A stretch of 64,000 nt of DNA from Rhodoplanes sp963840055 (GTDB lineage: Bacteria > Pseudomonadota > Alphaproteobacteria > Rhizobiales > Xanthobacteraceae). The notes below the pieces were generated by a model. It ran no database searches, was not told where the DNA came from, and saw nothing but the letters and a program-made list of their open reading frames with translations. The position numbers and the translations under genes are program-made. How positions within the stretch are numbered: position 1 is the first letter of the stretch; every line of letters starts with the position of its first letter. This document shows, one piece after another, positions 1-6,951 of this stretch. The DNA lies in contig CAWIXM010000012.1 of NCBI GenBank assembly GCA_963840055.1, positions 62,001-126,000 on the forward strand, in the 5' to 3' direction.

Positions 1-136
1 CGTGCCGTGGAACGAAGACGAATCGGCGAAGAATTGGTACGCGCGGGTGAAGTCGCGGCCCTCGTTCCGTCCGCTGCTGACGGAGCTGCATGCGGGGATC
101 GCGCCGTCGAAGACCTACGCGGACCTCGATTTCTGA
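1..136 (+). CDS. Glutathione S-transferase family protein, C-terminal end only
   Basis: An open frame enters from the left edge and ends at TGA 134-136. Its 44 visible residues begin VPWNEDESAKNWYARVKSRP and end SKTYADLDF. This matches the conserved C-terminus of rhizobial glutathione S-transferases that sit directly upstream of queG. The enzyme class conjugates glutathione to electrophiles in the cytoplasm. No catalytic residues are visible because the N-terminal thioredoxin-fold domain lies outside the window. The assignment rests on this tail and on synteny. Confidence 0.75.
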   Translation, partial: VPWNEDESAKNWYARVKSRPSFRPLLTELHAGIAPSKTYADLDF

Positions 137-1272
137 GCGAGCCCGCGGCCGTCAAGTCGGCGCTGCGCACAGCCGCGCGGACGCTAGGCTTCGACGCGGT
201 GGCGGTGGCGCGGCCTGACGCCCTAACGCAGGCGGGGGCTCGTCTGGTCCAGTTCATTGCGGACGGGGGTCACGGCGACATGGAATGGCTCGCCGCCACC
301 GCCGCACGCCGGCGCGATCCGCGCGTTCTGTGGTCCGAGGTGCGGGCGATCGTCATGCTCGGCGTCAATTACGGCCCGCGCGAGGATCCGCTCGCGGTGC
401 TGTCGCAGCGCGATAAAGGCGCGATCTCCGTCTATGCGCAGGGCGACGACTATCACACGGTGATCAAGCGCCGCCTGAAGGAACTCGCCCGTTGGCTCGT
501 GGCGAAGGCGGGAGGCGATGTGAAGGTGTTCGTCGACACCGCCGCCGTGATGGAAAAGCCGCTTGCCGCCGCCGCCGGGCTCGGATGGCAGGGCAAACAC
601 ACCAATCTCGTTTCCCGCCAATTCGGCTCCTGGCTGTTTCTCGGCGCGATCTTCACGAGCCTCGACTTGCCCGCAGACGAGCCGGAGCGCGACCATTGCG
701 GGCGCTGTCGCGCCTGCCTCGATATCTGCCCGACGGCGGCGTTCCCTGCGCCCTGCCGGCTCGATGCGCGCCGTTGCATTTCTTATCTCACCATCGAACA
801 TAAACGGCCGATCCCGCGCGATCTTAGGCCGGCGATCGGCAATCGCATTTATGGCTGCGACGACTGCCTTGCGGTCTGTCCGTGGAACAAATTTGCGCAG
901 GCGGGGCGCGAAGCAAGGCTCGCCGTGCGCACCGAATTGCAATCCCTGGCGCTTGGCGATTTGGCCGAGCTTGACGATGCCGGATTTCGCGCGCTGTTCC
1001 GCAAGACGGCGATCAAGCGCAGCGGCCGCGATCGGTTCTTGCGCAATGTCATGATCGCGATCGGCAACAGCGGCGATGCTGCGCTCGCCGTGAAAGCCGC
1101 TGCGCGCCTCCGCGACTCCTCGCCCCTGGTGCGCGGTGCTGCGGTATGGGCGCTGTCGCGCCTGTTGACGCGTGAAGCGTTAGCGGCGCTCGCGGGCGAA
1201 CATCGCCCCTCCGAGCCGGACGCGTCCGTGCAGGACGAATGGGCCGCCGCCCAGGGAGCATCGCCGCTCTGA
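133..1272 (+). CDS. queG: Epoxyqueuosine reductase QueG
   Basis: QueG reduces epoxyqueuosine to queuosine in tRNA, using cobalamin and two [4Fe-4S] clusters; it is cytoplasmic. The sequence shows the N-terminal LGFDAVAVARPD segment, the ferredoxin-like cysteines CGRCRACLDICP and YGCDDCLAVCPWN, the CISYLTIEHKRPIP motif between them, and a C-terminal HEAT-like repeat (PLVRGAAVWALSRL). The start is uncertain. The frame is open back to a GTG at 7, but that region codes for the GST end in another frame. The only start-like codon after it and before the conserved domain is CTG 133, overlapping the GST stop; TTG 34 is the alternative. The stop overlaps the next ATG (TGATG), which implies translational coupling. 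Confidence 0.93.
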   Translation: MSEPAAVKSALRTAARTLGFDAVAVARPDALTQAGARLVQFIADGGHGDMEWLAATAARRRDPRVLWSEVRAIVMLGVNYGPREDPLAVLSQRDKGAISVYAQGDDYHTVIKRRLKELARWLVAKAGGDVKVFVDTAAVMEKPLAAAAGLGWQGKHTNLVSRQFGSWLFLGAIFTSLDLPADEPERDHCGRCRACLDICPTAAFPAPCRLDARRCISYLTIEHKRPIPRDLRPAIGNRIYGCDDCLAVCPWNKFAQAGREARLAVRTELQSLALGDLAELDDAGFRALFRKTAIKRSGRDRFLRNVMIAIGNSGDAALAVKAAARLRDSSPLVRGAAVWALSRLLTREALAALAGEHRPSEPDASVQDEWAAAQGASPL

Positions 1273-2198
1273 TGACCACGCTTCTGTGCTTCGGCTTCGG
1301 CTATTGCGCCCAATATTACGTTGAGGAATTCGGCGCGCGATTCGATCGCGTCATCGGCACCGCGCGGACGCAGGAGAAGGCCGACACGCTTGCCGGCCGG
1401 CGCTACGGCGAGCGCGAGGTCGAGATGCTGGCGTTCGACGGACGCTCGGTCGCGCCTGCGATCCTCGCCGCTTTGCAGGAGGTGGACGTCTTGGTCGTCT
1501 CGACGCCGCCGGCGGACGGCGTCGACCCCGTGCTCGCGGTGCTCGCCGAGCAGATATTGCGTGCGCCGGAGCTCCGCTCGGTCGTGCTGCTCTCAACGGT
1601 CGGCGTCTATGGCAACCATGGCGGAGCGTGGGTTTGCGAGACGACGCCGCCGCAACCGGTAAACGAGCGTGGTCGCGAGCGTCTCGATCAGGAACACGCC
1701 TGGGAAGCGATCGGTGCGCGACGCAATCTTCCGGTCGCCGTCCTGCGGCTGGCGGGAATTTACGGGCCGGGGCGGAACGCGCTCGTCAACATTGAGCAGG
1801 GCGCTGCGCGCCGCGTCGACAAGTCGGGGCAGGTGTTCAATCGCATCCATGTGACCGATATCGCGCAAGCAATCGACGCAGCGATCGCGCGGCGCGCGAG
1901 CGGCGTGTTCAACGTCGCTGACGATGAGCCGTCGCCGCCCGGAGATCCGATCGTTTTCGCAGCCGGGCTCTTGCATGTTGCGCCGCCGCCGGAAATTCCT
2001 TTCGCCGAAGCGGCAAAGACGATGACGCCGATGGCCTTGAGTTTCTATCGCGACAACAAGCGCATCGAGAACGCGCGGATGAAACAGGAGCTTGGCCTCA
2101 CGCTGCGCTATCCGACCTATCGCGAGGGCTTGCGCGCCCTGCACGCGGAATTACAGGGCCGAGGGGGCGCCCGCGTCCCCACGGCGGCTCGGCGATAG
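1272..2198 (+). CDS. NAD(P)-dependent SDR/epimerase-like protein (YeeZ-type)
   Basis: This 308-residue Rossmann-fold protein of the extended SDR/NAD-dependent epimerase superfamily starts at ATG 1272, sharing bases with the queG stop. A nucleotide-binding start (CFGFGYCAQYY) replaces the usual GxxGxxG with GFGYCA, as in YeeZ-like proteins. Further motifs are LSTVGVYGNHGG (catalytic Ser/Tyr region), RLAGIYGPGRN and the late FNRIHVTDIA motif. The substrate is not known for this family. Tight linkage with queG suggests co-transcription, not a shared pathway. Confidence 0.85.
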   Translation: MTTLLCFGFGYCAQYYVEEFGARFDRVIGTARTQEKADTLAGRRYGEREVEMLAFDGRSVAPAILAALQEVDVLVVSTPPADGVDPVLAVLAEQILRAPELRSVVLLSTVGVYGNHGGAWVCETTPPQPVNERGRERLDQEHAWEAIGARRNLPVAVLRLAGIYGPGRNALVNIEQGAARRVDKSGQVFNRIHVTDIAQAIDAAIARRASGVFNVADDEPSPPGDPIVFAAGLLHVAPPPEIPFAEAAKTMTPMALSFYRDNKRIENARMKQELGLTLRYPTYREGLRALHAELQGRGGARVPTAARR

Positions 2199-2300
2199 CA
2201 AAAATATCGTCGCCGGCCTGCGCCGGGGGCTCGACGCAGCCACATTTGCGCAGTTCTGCCGCATTTATTGGCGAGGTTCGCGCTTCGGGAGGTATCTGAT

Positions 2301-2858
2301 TCAGCGCGTGACCACGATGCGCGTGCGGCCGGCGCCTTCGCTCCTCACGATCGCGAACAATGCGGCGGCGTTGGATGGATGCAGGCGCACGCAGCCATGC
2401 GAGGCGCGCCGACCGAGCCGCGACACATGCGTGGTGCCGTGGATGGCGTAGCCTCCGTGGAAGAAGATCGAGTGCGGCATCGGCGCCCGGCCGAATTTGC
2501 GGGAGTACCACCAGCGTTCGAGCCGTTGCGGTTGATAGACGCCGGATAGCGGGGATAGCGGTCCGCCGCGGGTGCCAATGGATGCGGCCCAGTTGTATCG
2601 CCGTTCGCCGTCGACCGTGACCGACATTCGCTGCGACGACTTGTCGATGGTGATTACGACGTCGGCGAGACTCGGCGTCGCCGTTGCGAGGGATGCAAAG
2701 ATACGACGCTTGCGATGACTACCGTACGCGCGAGACGATGCATGACGAAACCCTCTGACGCCGTACCCCCGCGTTTTTGGCGACAGGATACGAAGCGGAC
2801 TCGTCATTGCAACCGCGCGCGGGCGCATTCCGATTCCTCGGTTAATAGGGTAAGACAC
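2301..2858 (-). CDS. L,D-transpeptidase (YkuD domain), probably frameshifted in its signal peptide
   Basis: The YkuD-type catalytic domain is clear: DVVITIDKSSQRMSVTVDGE, then IHGTTHVSRLGRRASHGCVRL with the SHGCVR Cys/His active site. Such enzymes form or exchange 3-3 peptide crosslinks, or anchor proteins to peptidoglycan, in the periplasm. The open frame runs up to 2858, but its first ~60 residues do not resemble an export signal. A convincing signal peptide start (MHRLARTVVIASVVSL, ATG at 2743) lies in the neighbouring frame and would join the mature protein near 2696-2700 after a one-base change. Extending to 2858 would leave only 5 bp to the divergent mepA start, which also argues for the 2743 start plus an indel. 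Confidence 0.8.
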   Translation of the reverse strand: MSYPINRGIGMRPRAVAMTSPLRILSPKTRGYGVRGFRHASSRAYGSHRKRRIFASLATATPSLADVVITIDKSSQRMSVTVDGERRYNWAASIGTRGGPLSPLSGVYQPQRLERWWYSRKFGRAPMPHSIFFHGGYAIHGTTHVSRLGRRASHGCVRLHPSNAAALFAIVRSEGAGRTRIVVTR

Positions 2859-2863
2859 GGGTC

Positions 2864-3916
2864 ATGACAGCGAATCGCCGATGGCCCTGGGCGGCCTTAG
2901 TTCTTCTCCTGGCTTGCGGCGGCGCGGGCGCGCAGGATCTTGGCACGCTCAATCCCAAGCCGCTGCCGCCGCTCGCCAATCCCGACGACCCGTCAACGCC
3001 GGCGAAGGAATTGTTTGGGCGCAAGACCGAACCGGCCGCGATGCAGCCGCGCACCATCGGCTTCTATTCGCACGGCTGCCTCGCCGGCGGGGTCGCGCTG
3101 CCGGTCAATGGTCCGGCCTGGCAGGTGATGCGGCTTTCGCGCAACCGCAATTGGGGACATCCGGCGCTGATCGCGCTGCTCGAGAAGCTGGCGACGAAGG
3201 CGCGCGCGGAGGTTGGCTGGCCGGGCCTCCTGGTCGGCGACATTTCGCAACCGCGCGGCGGTCCGATGCTGGCCGGCCATGCAAGCCACCAGGTTGGACT
3301 CGACGCCGACATCTGGCTCACCCCCATGCCTGACCACGAGCTTACGCGCAAGGAGCGTGAGGAAATGTCGGCAACCGTCGTCGTCGCCGCTGATCGGCGC
3401 GATGTCGATCCAGCCGTATGGACGCCCGCGCATGCGGGCCTGATCAAATTGGCGGCGCAGATGCCCGAGGTTCAGCGCATCTTCGTCAATGCGGCGATCA
3501 AGAAGGCGCTATGCCGCGACAAAGGCAGCAACCGCACCTGGCTAAGAAAAGTGCGCCCTTATTGGGGACACGATTATCACTTTCATATCCGCATCCGCTG
3601 CCCGAGCGACAGTCCGAGCTGCACCGCGCAGGCGCCGGTGCCGGCGGGAGACGGGTGCGGCAAAAAGCTCGCTTGGTGGTTTAGGGAATCGGTGCTGCAT
3701 CCGCGACCGTCGAAAGCCCCGGTGAAACGACGCCCGCCGCGGACCATGGCGGCGCTGCCGCCCGCCTGCCGCACGGTGCTTAAGGCGCCGGCAAGCAGCT
3801 CGGCGAAACTAGCAGGAATAGAACGCGCCGCCCCATTGAGACGAAACGCGCACAGTCTTACGTTGCCGTCTTTTCGTGCCATGCGGCGCCGCCGGTTTCG
3901 CCTCGACTTGACTTGA
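2864..3916 (+). CDS. mepA: Penicillin-insensitive murein endopeptidase MepA
   Basis: MepA is a periplasmic zinc metallopeptidase (LAS/M74 family) that cuts D-Ala-mDAP crosslinks in peptidoglycan. The protein has a signal peptide (WPWAALVLLLACGGAGAQ), the SHGCLAGG segment, the metal-binding motif GHASHQVGLDADIWL (H and D ligands) and the downstream GHDYHFHIRI motif. All key ligands are present. The last ~45 residues, after MAALPPACRTVLKAP, continue past the usual family end with a basic low-complexity tail (RRNAHSLTLPSF), possibly the result of a lost stop. It lies next to a divergent L,D-transpeptidase, a cell-wall remodelling neighbourhood. Confidence 0.93.
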   Translation: MTANRRWPWAALVLLLACGGAGAQDLGTLNPKPLPPLANPDDPSTPAKELFGRKTEPAAMQPRTIGFYSHGCLAGGVALPVNGPAWQVMRLSRNRNWGHPALIALLEKLATKARAEVGWPGLLVGDISQPRGGPMLAGHASHQVGLDADIWLTPMPDHELTRKEREEMSATVVVAADRRDVDPAVWTPAHAGLIKLAAQMPEVQRIFVNAAIKKALCRDKGSNRTWLRKVRPYWGHDYHFHIRIRCPSDSPSCTAQAPVPAGDGCGKKLAWWFRESVLHPRPSKAPVKRRPPRTMAALPPACRTVLKAPASSSAKLAGIERAAPLRRNAHSLTLPSFRAMRRRRFRLDLT

Positions 3917-3978
3917 TGGAGGCTTTGCGGGTTTTGTCGCGACCGCTATCGTCACTATTTCAACCGCTGTAAGGTTTG

Positions 3979-4935
3979 ATGCGCACCTATCTCGACTTCG
4001 AAAAGCCGGTTGCCGAGCTCGAAGCCAAGGTCGAGGAACTGCGCGCGCTCGAGCAATCGGCGGGCAGCGTGGAGATCGGCGAGGAAATCGCCCGCATCGA
4101 AGGTAAAGCCGCCGAAGCGCTGCGAGAACTCTACGCCCATCTGACGCCATGGCAGAAGGCGCAGGTCGCGCGCCATCCGCAGCGCCCGCATTGCGTCGAT
4201 TATCTTGCCAGCCTCATTTCCGATTTCACGCCTCTCGCCGGCGACCGGAAATTCGGCGAGGACGAGGCGATCATCGGCGGCCTCGGCCGATTCCGCGGAG
4301 AGGGCGTCTGCGTCATCGGCCAGGAGCGGGGCGCGGATACCGAAGGGCGGCTCAAACACAATTTCGGCATGGCGCGGCCCGAGGGCTACCGCAAGGCGGT
4401 GCGGCTGATGGAGATGGCCGATCACTTTGATTTGCCGGTAATCGCGTTCGTCGATACGGCGGGCGCCTATCCCGGGATTGGCGCGGAGGAGCGTGGCCAG
4501 GCGGAAGCAATCGCGAGGTCCACCGCGACTTGTCTAAACCTGAACGTTCCCAATGTGGCGGCGATCGTCGGCGAAGGCGGCTCGGGGGGCGCGATCGCGC
4601 TCGCAACGGCAAGCCGTATCATCATGCTGGAACATGCAATCTACAGCGTCATTTCGCCGGAAGGGGCCGCCTCCATCCTGTGGCGCGACACGGGCAAGGC
4701 GCAGGAGGCAGCCCAAAACATGAAAATCACCGCAGATGATCTGTTGCGTTTCGGGGCAATCGACTCGATCGTGCGCGAACCGGTCGGCGGCGCACATCGC
4801 GACCCGGCGGCGGCGATCGAGGCGACGGGAGAAGCGATTGCGGCCGCTTTTGAGGACTTGCGGCAACTCGATCGCGAGACGGTGCGACGGCAGCGGCGGG
4901 AAAAATTTCTCGCGATCGGTCGGACGATCGCGTGA
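3979..4935 (+). CDS. accA: Acetyl-CoA carboxylase carboxyltransferase subunit alpha
   Basis: AccA pairs with AccD in the carboxyltransferase that moves CO2 from carboxybiotin to acetyl-CoA, the first step of fatty-acid synthesis. The 318-residue protein is full length: an N-terminal helical MRTYLDFEKPVAELEAKV, LTPWQKAQVARHPQRP, VDTAGAYPGIGAEERGQAEA, the oxyanion glycine run GEGGSGGAIALA and YSVISPEGAASILWRD. ATG 3979 is chosen because AAGG lies 4 nt upstream. It is monocistronic here; accD and accBC are not in the window. Confidence 0.97.
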   Translation: MRTYLDFEKPVAELEAKVEELRALEQSAGSVEIGEEIARIEGKAAEALRELYAHLTPWQKAQVARHPQRPHCVDYLASLISDFTPLAGDRKFGEDEAIIGGLGRFRGEGVCVIGQERGADTEGRLKHNFGMARPEGYRKAVRLMEMADHFDLPVIAFVDTAGAYPGIGAEERGQAEAIARSTATCLNLNVPNVAAIVGEGGSGGAIALATASRIIMLEHAIYSVISPEGAASILWRDTGKAQEAAQNMKITADDLLRFGAIDSIVREPVGGAHRDPAAAIEATGEAIAAAFEDLRQLDRETVRRQRREKFLAIGRTIA

Positions 4936-5231
4936 GGGTGAGGCGCGCGACGGCCGGCGGTTCGGCGACCGAGCGCTCACAGCCGTTAATTGTTACATGG
5001 CATAAGATTGAGACCGCGACCGCGCGGCGGCCAAGGGAATCTACGTATTCTATGGGTAATTACTGACTTCGCGCGTGCAAAAAAGTAAATCTCTTAAGGG
5101 TTTCTGTAGGTTAACGATTTACTTTGAGGTCTCGTTTACCATGGGTTCTGGCCTTTCGCCTTGCTTAGACCACATCTTAGGGATACCTCTTAAAACCAGA
5201 GTGGGGACTCTGTTTGGGGGGAGTTTTTCGT
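4936..5231. other. Intergenic region between accA and the L,D-transpeptidase
   Basis: About 296 bp, clearly richer in A+T than its surroundings between roughly 5040 and 5210. It includes TTAACGATTTACTTT near 5112, which resembles half of a CtrA-type site (TTAA-N7-TTAA) but lacks a good second half. It presumably carries the promoter of the gene starting at 5232. A GGGGGAG ribosome-binding site at 5217-5223 precedes that start. No gene is seen. Confidence 0.5.
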
Positions 5232-6726
5232 TTGAACCGCCACCTCGGTGTTGTCCGCGCGCTCATGGCGTCGGCAGCGATCGCTGCTGCGGTCGCGCTC
5301 ACTGGCTGTCAGACTGACGAGCTCGCCCACTCAAGTCGCGCTATGCAGCCCTTGTCGAGCGAAACGCGGGCGTTGATCGCAAGCAAGAACATGTCGGTCG
5401 AATCGCCGATCCTCGTCCGCATTTTCAAAGAAGAGTCCGAGCTAGAAGTCTGGAAGAAGGATTATTCCGGTCGGTTCGTGCGGCTCAAGACCTATCCGAT
5501 CTGTCGCTGGTCCGGCGACCTCGGCCCCAAGATCAGGCAGGGCGACCGCCAAGCGCCGGAGGGATTTTATACGATCACTCCCGGCCAGATGAATCCTGAA
5601 TTCGAACTACTATCTCGCGTTCAATCTCGGCTTCCCCAACGCCTTTGACCGCGCGCACGGCCGCAGCGGCGCCTTCCTCATGGTCCACGGCAACTGCTCG
5701 TCCGCTGGTTGCTATTCCATGAGCGACGCGCAGATGGCGGAAATCTACGCGCTTGGGCGAGAGGCGTTCCTCGGCGGACAGAATTCGTTCCAGGTGCAAG
5801 CCTATCCGTTCCGGATGACGCCGCTCAACCTCGCCAGGCATCGCAACAACCCGCACTTCGCCTTCTGGCGCATGCTCAAGGAAGGCAACGACCATTTCGA
5901 GGTTACGCGGCAGGAGCCGAAGGTTGACGTGTGCGAGCGCCGCTACGTATTTAATGCGACCGCAGCTTCGGGACCGTTCTATGCGACGGGCAGCTGCCCG
6001 AGTTATCAGGTTCCTGAGAGCGTCGCCGCGGCCGTTCAGGAAAAACGCGGACAAGACGAGCAGCAGTTCGCAGCGCTGGTGGCCAGAGGAACGCAGACCG
6101 TCGCCGTCCACACCGGAAGCGACGGCGGAATGCACCCTGCATTCGTCGCCAAACTGCAACCGCAAACCATCATCGATACGACCGGTCGCCCCGCCGCGTA
6201 TACCAAGCCCGGTTCCGGTTTGCCGACCTTGGTCCGCCTGCCGCGCCCGCTCGAGCCGAATTCAATATTCGGCCGACCGGCCCTGACCCAGGTTGCTTCC
6301 GCCGATCCTTCGCAGCCGATCGCGCCTGCTCAAAGCGCGCAGGATGAATCAAACTCCGGCAATTTCTTCACGCGGCTGTTCTCCGGGAACCGGACGAGCG
6401 AGACGGCAAACCAGGAAACGACGCGAAAGAACGCCTCGTCCTCCGCCCACCGGATAAAAGCGAAGGCGAAGCCAAGGTCCCTAACGAGGACGGCGGCAAA
6501 GACCACCGATACCGCTCGGTCGACAGCCTCGCGCTTGTCCTCCGTTTCAAAGTCGAAATCGGCGAAAGACGAATCCGATCGCAAGGTCGTCGAGGCCCGC
6601 GCATCGCGCAAGCCGAGCGCTCCTGTATCGCCGAGCACGGCTTCCGCCTTCGCTGGCAGTGCGACCGGCTCCCAGCCAGTCGTCCCGACCACGAGCTTCG
6701 GCTCGCGCTTTGGCGGATGGCGCTGA
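5232..6726 (+). pseudogene. L,D-transpeptidase (YafK/ErfK-type lipoprotein), interrupted by a frameshift
   Basis: Two adjacent frames together make one murein L,D-transpeptidase. The first (5232-5648) starts at TTG 5232 behind GGGGGAG and has a lipoprotein signal (ALTGC) and the N-terminal half (VESPILVRIFKEESELEVW). The second carries the catalytic HGRSGAFLMVHG and NCSSAGCYSM, then a long Ser/Lys/Thr-rich tail to 6726. The reading frame slips at 5597: removing that T from AATCCTGAATTCG restores NPNSNYYLAFNLGFPNAFD, the conserved family sequence. The rest of the gene shows no decay, so this is either a very recent mutation or an assembly indel. If real, the catalytic cysteine domain is not translated with its signal peptide. 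Confidence 0.85.
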
Positions 6727-6782
6727 ACCGGGACCGCCTGTTGCGAAGACGCTGCAGTTCGTGATGACGCTTTCGCTGCGCT

Positions 6783-6860
6783 TAGAGCCGCTCCGGTTCT
6801 CCTTTGGTGGTCGCATTTTCTGCGGCGAACCGGTTTCCACTTCGCCGAAAAATGCTCTAG
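6783..6860. repeat. Dispersed palindromic element, copy 1 (TAGAGC family)
   Basis: This is a truncated copy of a ~104-bp element found at least five times in the window. It contains GCATTTTCTGCGGCGAACC followed by CACTTCGCCGAAAAATGC, which fold into an imperfect hairpin, and it ends GCTCTAG. It starts TAGAGCC, so the terminal TAGAGC/GCTCTA inverted repeat is kept while the second hairpin is reduced. It lies between convergent genes (the L,D-transpeptidase and secA). Confidence 0.85.
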
Positions 6861-6951
6861 ACCGCAGTTGACCTCAAGCGATCGCAATCATACGCCGCGT
6901 TTCAGCGGCTCGATTGCGTTGGCGGGCATGGCGTTCGGGGGTTCGACGCGC

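Noticed and set aside
5100..5130. CtrA box upstream of the L,D-transpeptidase
   Set aside because: Only one TTAAC half-site is clear; the second half does not match at the needed spacing.
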